Shown piece by piece: positions 44,890 to 53,307 of a DNA stretch of 64,000 nt. This DNA is from Enhydrobacter aerosaccus. Lineage in GTDB: Bacteria; Pseudomonadota; Alphaproteobacteria; Reyranellales; Reyranellaceae. The notes below the pieces were generated by a model that was not told the origin of the DNA, did not search any database, and worked only from the letters and a program-made list of their open reading frames with translations. The translations under genes and the position numbers were made by a program. Every line of letters begins with the position of its first letter. Positions within the stretch are counted from its first letter, which is position 1. Location of the stretch: contig CAIKZO010000078.1 of the NCBI GenBank assembly GCA_903832005.1, positions 1-64,000 of the forward strand, written 5' to 3'.

Positions 44890-46230
44890 ATGCCAAGGCA
44901 AATCAAGCTCGGCGTGTCGATGATCGGCATGGGCTATCATCTCGCCAACTGGCGCCACCCGGATGCGCCGGCGGACGGCAACATGTCGCTGCAGCACGCA
45001 ATCCGCGTGATCCAGTCCGCCGAACGCGGGCTGTTCGACATGGGCTTCCTGGCCGATGGCGTCGGTATCCGCTTTCACGACGAGCCGAAGGGCGCGCTCT
45101 CCCGCACGGCGAAGAACGTGCAGTTCGAGCCGCTGACCCTGCTTTCGGCGCTCGCGATGGTGACCAAGAACATCGGCCTCGTGGCGACGGCGTCGACGAC
45201 CTACAACGAGCCCTATCACGTCGCGCGGAAGTTCGCCTCGCTCGACCATATCAGCGGCGGGCGGGCGGCCTGGAACGTCGTGACCTCGGTTACCGACATG
45301 GAGGCCCGCAACTTCAACCGCGATGCCGCGCCGGCCACGGACCTGCGCTACGACCGCGCCGCCGAATTCGTCCAGGTGGTGCGCGGCCTGTGGGACAGTT
45401 GGGAGGACGACGCCTTCGTGCGCGACAAGGCGTCGGGCATCAACTACGACCCGGCGAAGCTGCACCCGCTCAATCACAGCGGCCCGCACTTCAAGGTCGC
45501 GGGCCCGCTCAATGTGCAGCGCACGCCGCAGGGCGCGCCCGTGATCGTGCAGGCCGGTGCCAGTGATCAGGGCAGGGAACTCGCCGCCGCCACGGCCGAC
45601 GTCGTCTATGCTGCCGCGCAGACCCTCGAAGCCGCGCAAGCCTATTACGCGTCGGTCAAGGGACGCATGGCCAAGTATGGCCGTCATCCCGACGAGCTGA
45701 AGATCATGCCCGGCATCATGGCGATCCCCGGCAAGACGCGTCAGGAAGCGCAGGATCGCTACGACATCTTGCAAGAGGCGGTCGATCCGCTAGTCGGGCT
45801 GGGCGCTCTGGCGAACTATCTCGGCGATCTCTCGGCCTATCCGCTCGACGGGCCCGTGCCGGAGCCGCCCAAGCGCCGCATGCACAGCCGCGCCGGGATC
45901 TTTCTCGACATCGCGCGGCGCAACAACTTCACCATCCGCCAGCTCTACCTAAGCATAGCGGGCGGCAACGGCCACCGCACCGTCATCGGTACGCCGGCGG
46001 ACATCGTCGACGCCATGGAGGAATGGTTCCACAACGAGGCCGCGGACGGCTTCAACATCCTGCCGCCGTGGCTGCCCGGTGGCCTGGACGACGTGGTCGA
46101 TATGGTTGTGCCGGAGATGCAGCGCCGCGGTCTCTACCGGACGGCGTACGAGGGCCCGACCTTGCGCGAAAATCTCGGCATCCCCTATGCCGCGTTCGGC
46201 AAGCTGGCGCAGCGGCCGGCGGCGGAGTGA
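44890..46230 (+). CDS. LLM-class flavin monooxygenase, NtaA/DszA-like
   Basis: A 446-residue luciferase-like enzyme of the NtaA/SnaA/DszA group, longer than the enzyme at 3348. Typical segments are GYHLANWRHPDAP near the start, NIGLVATASTTYNEPYHVAR, LDHISGGRAAWNVVTS, NHSGPHFKVAGPLNV, APVIVQAGASDQGRELAA, and the late HRTVIGTPADIVDAMEEWF with FNILPPWLPGGLDD. Known relatives oxidise nitrilotriacetate, EDTA, dibenzothiophene sulfone or pristinamycin with FMNH2 from a partner reductase. GAGGTGAGAA precedes the ATG. It probably works with the binding protein upstream. Confidence 0.92.
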   Translation: MPRQIKLGVSMIGMGYHLANWRHPDAPADGNMSLQHAIRVIQSAERGLFDMGFLADGVGIRFHDEPKGALSRTAKNVQFEPLTLLSALAMVTKNIGLVATASTTYNEPYHVARKFASLDHISGGRAAWNVVTSVTDMEARNFNRDAAPATDLRYDRAAEFVQVVRGLWDSWEDDAFVRDKASGINYDPAKLHPLNHSGPHFKVAGPLNVQRTPQGAPVIVQAGASDQGRELAAATADVVYAAAQTLEAAQAYYASVKGRMAKYGRHPDELKIMPGIMAIPGKTRQEAQDRYDILQEAVDPLVGLGALANYLGDLSAYPLDGPVPEPPKRRMHSRAGIFLDIARRNNFTIRQLYLSIAGGNGHRTVIGTPADIVDAMEEWFHNEAADGFNILPPWLPGGLDDVVDMVVPEMQRRGLYRTAYEGPTLRENLGIPYAAFGKLAQRPAAE

Positions 46231-46255
46231 CGGGTGACTAAGGAAGGCCTAGTTT

Positions 46256-46570
46256 TTATGTAATTCTCACTTTTGATTTTGCGCCGACTGAGCAATTGAT
46301 GATGCCAGCTACATGGAACTTCCGAATGTAGTGCTCGATCCATTTCTTGTTATAATTCTCGGCCTCAAGGCGCTGCAGGATTTCATCCCTTCGCACATCA
46401 TCCACGCCATCAAGTATGTGGATCAGCTTGAGTGCAAGCGCTCTACCGCTCTTTTTATAACCCTTGCTAAGCCCTTTATTCGCGGCAACGAGCGCTTTCT
46501 CGAACCGTAGCGTGTGAACAATGGATGTCGCGAGTCCAGCAAAAACATAGGAAATTGCCTCCCGAATCAT
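46256..46570 (-). CDS. Hypothetical protein in AT-richer DNA
   Basis: A 104-residue mostly helical basic protein (IREAISYVFAGLATSIVHTL, then NKGLSKGYKKSGRALALKL, EILQRLEAENYNKKWIEHYI). No known motif was recognised. The base composition is visibly poorer in G+C than all neighbours, and codons such as AAA, ATA and TTA are common, suggesting recent acquisition. A DNA- or RNA-binding role is conceivable from charge alone. It lies between a monooxygenase and a Bug gene without an obvious partner. Confidence 0.6.
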   Translation of the reverse strand: MIREAISYVFAGLATSIVHTLRFEKALVAANKGLSKGYKKSGRALALKLIHILDGVDDVRRDEILQRLEAENYNKKWIEHYIRKFHVAGIINCSVGAKSKVRIT

Positions 46571-46618
46571 CGAACCACCGACACTGCGATTTTCAATCGC
46601 ATGCTCTACCGCCTGCCG

Positions 46619-47608
46619 TCAGTCGCCCTTGATGTCGTTCTCCTTGATGATCTTGAACCAGCGCTCCTGTTCGCTCTTCTGGTAGGCGGCGAACTCTTCC
46701 GGCTTGCTGGTCAGGATTTCCATGTTGAACGTGTCGATGAACTTCTGCGTCACGTCGGGCGAGCGCACCGCTTTGGTGATCTCGGCATGCATCTTGTCGA
46801 CGATCGGGCGCGGGACGCCGGTCGGGCAGTAGACGCCCCACCAGGCATAGGACGGGAAGCTCTTCACCCCCTGTTCAGCCAAAGTCGAGGTGTCGGGCAG
46901 CGCGGGCGTGCGCTGCTCGCCGGTGACGGCGATCGGGCGCACCTTCTTGGAGTTGATGTGCGGACTCACCGACGTGAGGCTCTGGATCGCCACGTCGGTG
47001 ACGCCGGCCAGCAGGTCCTGGTTGACCGGCCCGCCGCCCTTGTAGGGGATGACGTTCAGGTCGACGTTGTTCTCTTTCTTGATGTACGCCATCAGCACCA
47101 GCGCCTGGCTGGCACCCAGCACGCCCACGCTCACCTTGCCCGGGCGCTTCTTCGCGTCCTCGATCACCTCGGCGAAGGTCTTGTAGGGCCGGTCGGGATG
47201 GGCGCAGATCGCCTGCGGCGTGCGGCCGATCTCCATGACGTTGAACAGGTCGGAATCCTTGTACGGCAGGCTGGCGGCGAAGGCCGGATTGAGGATGTGA
47301 CTGTCGAAGGTGATCATCCACGTCTGGCCGTCGGGCGGCGCCTTGGCCACGACCGCGGCGCCCACCACGCTGGCGCCGCCGGGCCGGTTCTCGATGATGA
47401 GGTTCCAGCCGGTCTGGTCGGCGAGCTTGGCCTGGATGATGCGCGCCACCGGATCGGTCGAGCCGCCGGGCGGGAAGGGGACGACGATCTTGAGCTGGCC
47501 CTTGGGCCAGTCCGCAGCGTTCTTGTCGGCATTCTGGGCGCGCGCGATCGCAGGCGCGGCGAGGATGGCGGCGCCGGCGAGCACCGAGCGGCGGCGTAGA
47601 TGGTTCAC
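46619..47608 (-). CDS. Bug/TctC-family solute-binding protein
   Basis: A 329-residue exported binding protein starting at a GTG with GGGAGGAAACAA upstream. The signal is Tat-like (NHLRRRSVLAGAAILAAPAI, ending ARAQNAD). Bug markers: KIVVPFPPGGSTDPVARIIQ, IENRPGGASVVGAAVVAKA, PPDGQTWMITFDSHIL and IPYKGGGPVNQDLLAGV. It is the closest relative here of the protein at 42194. No TctAB genes are adjacent. It is the fifth Bug gene in the window. Confidence 0.9.
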   Translation of the reverse strand: MNHLRRRSVLAGAAILAAPAIARAQNADKNAADWPKGQLKIVVPFPPGGSTDPVARIIQAKLADQTGWNLIIENRPGGASVVGAAVVAKAPPDGQTWMITFDSHILNPAFAASLPYKDSDLFNVMEIGRTPQAICAHPDRPYKTFAEVIEDAKKRPGKVSVGVLGASQALVLMAYIKKENNVDLNVIPYKGGGPVNQDLLAGVTDVAIQSLTSVSPHINSKKVRPIAVTGEQRTPALPDTSTLAEQGVKSFPSYAWWGVYCPTGVPRPIVDKMHAEITKAVRSPDVTQKFIDTFNMEILTSKPEEFAAYQKSEQERWFKIIKENDIKGD

Positions 47609-47694
47609 TTGTTTCCTCCCAGTCTTTATCTTTGGAGGGAGCCTACTGCAGCGGCTTCGCCATGGGAAAGCCCCGTCTCGGTGTCGAAATGCTG

Positions 47695-48231
47695 CTATGG
47701 CGGCAAGGATCCATACGTCGCGATGTAGCGGTTGATCGTTTCGGCGATCTCGTCGCCGCTCTGCGCGAAATATTCAACGGATATCGGATAGGGCGTTCCC
47801 TCGGCGAAATAGAAGGAAGCCCGTCGTCGACGAGGCCCGGCGGCCAAACGTTTGAGAAATTCTTGCGGATCCCGGAAATCGAGATCGACATAATTTATCG
47901 GTTGCCCTTCTTCGCCTTGCCTCGTTATCGGTCGTGCGCTCGCGAGCTCAGTCCATGAGATAAACGTAGGCTCGCCAAAAGCCTTCGGCACGCGCAGGCC
48001 CCGAGCGTCCAGCAGCAAACCAGGTCGCGCGACGACAAAACTGTATCCTAATGCGGCAATCAGAAATCCGAGGAAAAGCAGAAGGCCAACGGCTTCCCGG
48101 TCCGGCTTATTGGCGGCGTGCCCCAAGGCTAAAAGGAAAAGGAAGAATAGGCAGAGGACATAAAGAAGGGTCTTCCTATCCTTCGTTTTGGAGGGGATCA
48201 GATATAGATCGGGATCAATCCCGACCGTCAT
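47695..48231 (-). CDS. Two-helix membrane protein of unknown function
   Basis: A 178-residue protein. Two hydrophobic helices near residues 22-40 and 50-72 (LLYVLCLFFLFLLALGHAAN; VGLLLFLGFLIAALGYSFVV) are followed by a soluble C-terminal half with LPKAFGEPTFISWTELASA-like and YPISVEYFAQSGDEIAETI segments. This recalls small bacterial PH-like membrane proteins, but the match is weak. It starts one base after the adenosine deaminase stop on the same strand, so the two are cotranscribed. Confidence 0.65.
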   Translation of the reverse strand: MTVGIDPDLYLIPSKTKDRKTLLYVLCLFFLFLLALGHAANKPDREAVGLLLFLGFLIAALGYSFVVARPGLLLDARGLRVPKAFGEPTFISWTELASARPITRQGEEGQPINYVDLDFRDPQEFLKRLAAGPRRRRASFYFAEGTPYPISVEYFAQSGDEIAETINRYIATYGSLPP

Positions 48232-48232
48232 G

Positions 48233-49762
48233 TCACTGTTGCGGCCAAGTCAGTGCCTCAAAGCGCGCGAATTCGTTCTCCAGCCGCCATTGCGCTGCGG
48301 CCTTCTCGCTGCGATCGAGGAAGGCGCGGCAGGCCGGTGACGGCGTCTGCGCGCCGGCACACGCCTCGACCTTCACGAAGGGCGCTGTTCCGCGCCACAG
48401 GCTTTCGCCCGGCAGGAATGCGTATTCGAGGCTGTTGCGCACCATCGTCTTGAGATCGGCGTAGCCCAGGCTGTAGGTGGTCGTGGCGCGGACGAACTCG
48501 TGCGTGAGGTCGATGCGCGAGACGCCTTCGTCGTCGGTCGACAGCGCAAGCGGAACGCCGGCGCGGCGATAGGACTCGAACGGGTGGGCGGCGCCGAACA
48601 CGTTCAGGATCGTGTCGTTGCTGGTGAGATTGATCTCCACCATCGTCCGGCGGCGTGCCATCTCGGCCAGCAGGCCGGGCGCATCGTCCTCGCCCATGAC
48701 ATCGACGCCGTGGCCGATTCGGCTGGCGCCGGCGACCAGCACGGCGCTTCGGACGTGGAAGCGGAGCGCTTCCCGCGGCACCAGCGCCGGTGTCAGCTCG
48801 CCGGCATGCAGGCTGATCTTCACCTCAGGGGAGAGGCCATGCAGGAAGCCCAGCATCTTCATCTGGATCTCGTAGTCCTTCACTGCCGTCGGATCGTCCT
48901 CCGGCGCCACGAGGTTGAGGCCGACGATACGCGGATCGGCCTTGGCGAGTTCGAAGGCCAGCACGAACTGGGCGAACATCTGCTCGGGCGGGAAGACGCG
49001 GATGGTCTGGGCGAGATAACGGATGGTGACGGCGCAGCCCGCCTGGGCGGAGTCGGTGCCGCAGCGCATCTGCTGGCGCATCGCGCGTTCGGCCGCGTCA
49101 AACTCGCGGCGGGCCTCGTTCACGGCCGCGGTCATCTGCGGGCCCAGCATCTTCGTGCGCAGGGCGGCGAGATCGTCGCTCCAGCCGGCTGCCTTGCCGA
49201 TGGCGCGCGCGGCGCCCATGCCCGGTGAGGCCATGAGTTCGAGGTAGGAGACCGATTGCCCGCCCGCGCGGTCCGCCACTTCGGCCAACATGCCGCCGAA
49301 GTGATCGCCTTGGGCGGCACCAAACTTGTCGAAGGTGGCGAAGAAATGATCGTGGCCGCTTTGGGCCACGGGGAGGAAGCCGCGCATCGAGAGGGCGTCG
49401 ATCACCTGGCCGTAGAGCACCGGGTCGCGGTTGGCGGCGGAAGCGGGGACCTTGTCCGGACCGGCGCACGGCGGCGGCACCAGTGCCAGCTTCGTTCGGT
49501 CGATGCACAGACCGTCGGCCGTCGCCCAGCGCATATAGGTCTCGGCGTAGATGGCGCCGGACAGGTGGCTGTGCAGGTCGCCGCCCTTGGGCATGCGGCG
49601 CAGGAAGGCGTCGAGATAGGGCGGGCGTTCGCGGATTTGCTGGAGGTAGCTGGCGGTGCGGGCTTCGTCGCTGGGCAGCGGCGGGGCGTTCGTCGACGGG
49701 GTAGCACAGGCGGAGAGGGCCAAGCCGATCAGGAGCGCGAGCGCGCGGGGCGTGTAAGTCAT
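48233..49762 (-). CDS. Adenosine deaminase family lipoprotein
   Basis: A 509-residue amidohydrolase of the adenosine/AMP deaminase superfamily. The N-terminus is a lipoprotein signal (MTYTPRALALLIGLALSAC, lipobox Cys at residue 19), so the enzyme is predicted to sit outside the cytoplasm. Metal and catalytic motifs are conserved: HSHLSGAIYAETY, KISLHAGELTP (metal His and catalytic Glu), RIGHGVDVMG, and LSTDDEGVSR with the metal Asp. An extra insertion between the first and second motifs resembles secreted ADGF-type deaminases. Extracellular or periplasmic purine salvage is the likely role. The frame extends upstream to 49828, but a start at 49762 places the signal peptide correctly. Confidence 0.87.
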   Translation of the reverse strand: MTYTPRALALLIGLALSACATPSTNAPPLPSDEARTASYLQQIRERPPYLDAFLRRMPKGGDLHSHLSGAIYAETYMRWATADGLCIDRTKLALVPPPCAGPDKVPASAANRDPVLYGQVIDALSMRGFLPVAQSGHDHFFATFDKFGAAQGDHFGGMLAEVADRAGGQSVSYLELMASPGMGAARAIGKAAGWSDDLAALRTKMLGPQMTAAVNEARREFDAAERAMRQQMRCGTDSAQAGCAVTIRYLAQTIRVFPPEQMFAQFVLAFELAKADPRIVGLNLVAPEDDPTAVKDYEIQMKMLGFLHGLSPEVKISLHAGELTPALVPREALRFHVRSAVLVAGASRIGHGVDVMGEDDAPGLLAEMARRRTMVEINLTSNDTILNVFGAAHPFESYRRAGVPLALSTDDEGVSRIDLTHEFVRATTTYSLGYADLKTMVRNSLEYAFLPGESLWRGTAPFVKVEACAGAQTPSPACRAFLDRSEKAAAQWRLENEFARFEALTWPQQ

Positions 49763-49803
49763 GCTGCACCGTCGCACGCATGAGGTGTGGAAATCTCGGG
49801 AGC

Positions 49804-49832
49804 TTGACATTTGTTGCGTTATTCGCAATAAT
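49804..49832 (+). promoter_or_regulatory. gatB promoter with TTGC-N7-GCAA operator in the spacer
   Basis: A perfect -35 TTGACA (49804-49809), 17 bases, then AATAAT (49827-49832). Inside the spacer is TTGC-GTTATTC-GCAA. The same arrangement, inverted, lies at 34054-34086 at the other end of the accessory block. It gives gatB an independent promoter now that it is separated from gatCA. Confidence 0.7.
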
Positions 49833-49872
49833 GCTGGACCAAATACCGGTTACCAAAGGTGACCGTTATATT

Positions 49873-49889
49873 CCCGTTTATTAAACGGG
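49873..49889. promoter_or_regulatory. 17-base palindrome in the gatB leader
   Basis: CCCGTTTA-T-TAAACGGG is a perfect odd palindrome about 40 bases after the predicted transcription start and 60 before the gatB ATG. It could be a protein site or a leader hairpin controlling gatB. Confidence 0.5.
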
Positions 49890-49948
49890 GCGGCGACCAT
49901 ATCGAGGCTCCGCTTGATCCCAACGAACCCGACCCCTTATTAGAAACC

Positions 49949-51397
49949 ATGTCCCTCATCAAAGGCGAAACCGGCGACTGGGAGATCGTGCTTGGACTGG
50001 AAGTCCACGCACAGGTGATCTCCGAGGCCAAGCTCTTCTCCGGCGCTCCGACCACGTTCGGCGCCGATCCCAACACCCAGGTGTCGCTGGTCGACGCCGC
50101 CATGCCCGGCATGCTGCCCGTGATCAACGAGCGCTGTGTCGAGCAGGCCGTGCGCACCGGTCTTGGCCTCAATGCCAAGATCAACCTGCGCTCGGTGTTC
50201 GACCGCAAGAACTACTTCTACGCCGACCTGCCGCAGGGCTATCAGATCTCGCAGTTCAAGGACCCGATCGTGGGCGAGGGCGCGGTCGAGATCGATCTCG
50301 AGGGCGGCGGCACCAAGACGATCGGCGTCGAGCGGCTGCATCTCGAGCAGGATGCGGGCAAGAGCCTGCACGACCAGCATCCGAGCCAGACCTATGTCGA
50401 CTTGAACCGGTCGGGCGTGGCGCTGATGGAGATCGTGAGCCGGCCGGACATGCGCAACGCCGACGAAGCGGCGGCCTATCTGACCAAGCTTCGCTCGATC
50501 GTACGCTATCTCGGCACCTGCGACGGCAACATGGACGAGGGCTCCATGCGCTGCGACGTCAACGTGTCGGTGCGCAAGCCAGGCGACCCGCTGGGCACGC
50601 GTTGCGAGATCAAGAACGTGAACTCGATCCGCTTCGTGAAGCAGGCCATCGAGTACGAAGCGCGCCGACAGGTCGAGGTGATCGAAGGTGGCGGCAAGAT
50701 CGTGCAGGAGACGCGCCAGTTCGAGCCGGCCAAGGGCGAGACGCGCTCTTCACGCTCCAAGGAAGACGCGCACGATTATCGCTACTTCCCCGATCCCGAC
50801 CTGCTGCCGTTGATCCTGACGCAGGAATTCGTCGACGGCATCAAGGCGACGCTCCCGGAGCTGCCGGACGCGCGCAAGGCCCGCTTCATCAAGGAATACG
50901 GTCTCACCCCCTACGACGCGGGCGTGCTGGTCCTGGAGAAGGAGACCGCGGCGTTCTTCGACAGCGTCGCCAAGGGGCGCAACGCGAAGGAAGCGGTGAA
51001 GCTCGTTACCGGCGACTTCTTCGCCATGCTGAACCGACGCGGTCTCTCGATCGCCGAGTCGCCGATTACCGCGGAGCACCTCGGCAAGCTGCTCGACCTG
51101 CAGGCCGACAGCACGATCTCGGGCCGCATCGCCAAGGACCTGTTCGTGATCATGGAAGAGACCGGCAAGGATCCGGCCGTCCTGGTCGAGGAGCGCGGGC
51201 TGAAGCAGGTGACGGATACCGGCGCGATCGAGGCCGCGATCAAGGAGATCGTGGCGGCGAACCCGAAGCAGGTCGAGGCCTACAAGGCCAAGCCCACGAT
51301 GATGGGCTGGTTCGTCGGCCAGGTCATGAAGTCGACCGGCGGCAAGGCCAACCCGAAGATCGTCAACGATCTGCTGAAGAAGGCACTCGACTCTTGA
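49949..51397 (+). CDS. gatB: Asp-tRNA(Asn)/Glu-tRNA(Gln) amidotransferase subunit B
   Basis: A 482-residue tRNA-binding and kinase subunit that activates the acyl group of Glu-tRNA(Gln) or Asp-tRNA(Asn). Conserved GatB segments: [94 protein letters not shown], and a C-terminal YqeY-like helical domain ending [20 protein letters not shown] start it at [11 protein letters not shown] (49949); a GTG at 49859 would add 30 atypical residues. It is 16 kb from gatCA and has its own promoter. Its 3' end overlaps the convergent GH15 gene by 35 bases. Confidence 0.96.
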   Translation: MSLIKGETGDWEIVLGLEVHAQVISEAKLFSGAPTTFGADPNTQVSLVDAAMPGMLPVINERCVEQAVRTGLGLNAKINLRSVFDRKNYFYADLPQGYQISQFKDPIVGEGAVEIDLEGGGTKTIGVERLHLEQDAGKSLHDQHPSQTYVDLNRSGVALMEIVSRPDMRNADEAAAYLTKLRSIVRYLGTCDGNMDEGSMRCDVNVSVRKPGDPLGTRCEIKNVNSIRFVKQAIEYEARRQVEVIEGGGKIVQETRQFEPAKGETRSSRSKEDAHDYRYFPDPDLLPLILTQEFVDGIKATLPELPDARKARFIKEYGLTPYDAGVLVLEKETAAFFDSVAKGRNAKEAVKLVTGDFFAMLNRRGLSIAESPITAEHLGKLLDLQADSTISGRIAKDLFVIMEETGKDPAVLVEERGLKQVTDTGAIEAAIKEIVAANPKQVEAYKAKPTMMGWFVGQVMKSTGGKANPKIVNDLLKKALDS

Positions 51398-53243
51398 GGT
51401 CCTCGGGCTGCTGAGCCCGCTTCGGATCGGCGTCCTGTCCCGGCGCCGAGCCACCGTCGGCGCGCTGGTCGGACGGCTTGTCGCCGCGCGTCAGGTTGAA
51501 GGCGGTGTTGATCAGGCCGACGTGTGAGAAGGCCTGCGGGAAGTTGCCCTGGTGGCGCTTCTCGTGCGGCTCGTACTCCTCGGCCAGCAGGCCGAGTTCA
51601 TTGCGGATCGACAGCAGCCGCTCGAACAGTGTCTTGGCGTCTTCCTTGCGGCCGATCGACATGTAGGCATCGCAGAGCCAGAAGCTGCAGGCGAGGAACG
51701 CGCCTTCGCCGGGCGCCAGCCCGTCGTAGGTGCGGTGGGTGTTGTAGCGCATGACGAAGCCCTGCCGCAGCAGCGCCCGCTCGATCGCCTCGACAGTGCC
51801 GACGTAGCGCGGATCGGTCGGTTCGATGAAGCCGGTCTGCGCCAGCAGCAGCAGGCTCGCATCGAGATCGTCGCTGTCGTACGCCGCCTTGAAGGTATTG
51901 CGTTCGGCGTCGAAGCCGTTGGCGCAGACGTCGGCGTGGATTTTCTCGGCGACCGAGCGCCACGTCTCGATGTCGCCTGTCAGCTCGTGCTTCTCGACCG
52001 CCTTGATCGCGCGGTCGAAGCACACCCAGGCCATGACCTTGGAGTAGACGTAATGACGTGGCGCCGCGCGCGATTCCCAGATGCCGCTGTCGGGCTTGTT
52101 CCAGATCTCGGCGACGTGTTCCAGCAGGATGCGCTGCATCTCCCAGCCTTCGTCGGTCGAGGAGAGGCCGCCCTTGCGCCCCTGTTCGAAGGCATCCATC
52201 AGCTCGCCGTAGACGTCGAGCTGGAACTGCTCGTGCGCGGCGTTGCCGATGCGCACCGGCTTGGAATCGGCGTAGCCGGGCAGCCAGTCGACTTCCCACT
52301 CGGTGAGGCGCCGCTCGCCGCGCAGCCCGTACATGATCTGCATCTCGGCGGGCGATCCCGCGACCGCGCGCTGCAGCCAGTCGCGCCAGGCCGCGGCCTC
52401 ATCGTAGATGCCGGCGTTCATCATGGCGAGCAGGGTGAGCGTCGCATCGCGCAACCAGCACAGGCGATAGTCCCAGTTACGCGGGCCGCCGAACTGCTCC
52501 GGCAGCGACGTGGTCGGCGCGGCCACGATGCCGCCGGTCGGCATGAAGACCAACCCCTTGAGCGTGATCAGCGAGCGGGTGATCGCGTCCTTGTAGGGGC
52601 CGTCGGTCTTGGTGGTGGCCGTCCAGTCGCGCCAGAATTTCTCGCAGAGCGCGAGGGACTCTTCGGCGTCGACCGGCTCGGGCACATCGAGATGCGAAGG
52701 ACCGTAGCTCAGCACGAACGGCACCGACTTGCCCTTGGTCAGGGTGAACTGCGCCACGGTCTTGAAGTTCTCGCCGCGGAAGGCGGTAGGCGTGCGCAGC
52801 ACCACCATGTCGGGGCCGGCCACGGCACGCATCGAGCCGTCCTCGAGCCGCGTCACCCAGGGCGTCATCACGCCATAGCCGAAGCGCAGCATCAGCTCCA
52901 TGCAGACGGTCACCTCGCCCTCGTCGCAGCGCACGATGCGCATCAGGTCGGACGACTTGCCGTGCGGCAGCATGAAGTCGATCAAAGTGACCGTGCCGCC
53001 TTCGGTCTCGAAGGTGGTTTCGAGGATCAGGGTGTTGGGGCGGTAGCGCCGCCTGGTCGACTTGATCTCGGCTTGGGGAGTGATCAGCCAGAAGCCGTTG
53101 CTCTGGCCGCCCAGCAGGGAGGCGAAGCAGGCGTCACTATCGAACGTCGGCCAGCACAGCCAGTCGATGGAGCCGTTCTTGCCGACCAGCGCCGCCGTCT
53201 GGCAGTCGCCGATCATGCCGTAGTCCTCGATCGGAATGCGCAT
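51363..53243 (-). CDS. Glycoside hydrolase family 15 protein (glucoamylase/trehalase-like)
   Basis: A 626-residue protein. An N-terminal domain ([40 protein letters not shown]) of the bacterial GH15 type precedes an (alpha/alpha)6 barrel with [35 protein letters not shown] (general acid region), [21 protein letters not shown] and [16 protein letters not shown] with the catalytic Glu. Such enzymes release glucose from alpha-glucans, and some cleave trehalose. No signal peptide is seen, so it is cytoplasmic. The last dozen codons run antisense into gatB. A 40-residue charged tail follows the conserved domain. Confidence 0.92.
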   Translation of the reverse strand: MRIPIEDYGMIGDCQTAALVGKNGSIDWLCWPTFDSDACFASLLGGQSNGFWLITPQAEIKSTRRRYRPNTLILETTFETEGGTVTLIDFMLPHGKSSDLMRIVRCDEGEVTVCMELMLRFGYGVMTPWVTRLEDGSMRAVAGPDMVVLRTPTAFRGENFKTVAQFTLTKGKSVPFVLSYGPSHLDVPEPVDAEESLALCEKFWRDWTATTKTDGPYKDAITRSLITLKGLVFMPTGGIVAAPTTSLPEQFGGPRNWDYRLCWLRDATLTLLAMMNAGIYDEAAAWRDWLQRAVAGSPAEMQIMYGLRGERRLTEWEVDWLPGYADSKPVRIGNAAHEQFQLDVYGELMDAFEQGRKGGLSSTDEGWEMQRILLEHVAEIWNKPDSGIWESRAAPRHYVYSKVMAWVCFDRAIKAVEKHELTGDIETWRSVAEKIHADVCANGFDAERNTFKAAYDSDDLDASLLLLAQTGFIEPTDPRYVGTVEAIERALLRQGFVMRYNTHRTYDGLAPGEGAFLACSFWLCDAYMSIGRKEDAKTLFERLLSIRNELGLLAEEYEPHEKRHQGNFPQAFSHVGLINTAFNLTRGDKPSDQRADGGSAPGQDADPKRAQQPEDLKSRVPSSADR

Positions 53244-53307
53244 TACGGGTTGATGAACGTGGCCCTGGCCCTTCGGTTCCGCGCAGACGTCGTGCTAGGC
53301 TCCCCGC

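Noticed and set aside
49859-49948. 30-residue extension of GatB from a GTG
   Set aside because: Sequence before MSLIKGETG is not like GatB and covers a palindrome; typical GatB starts at 49949.
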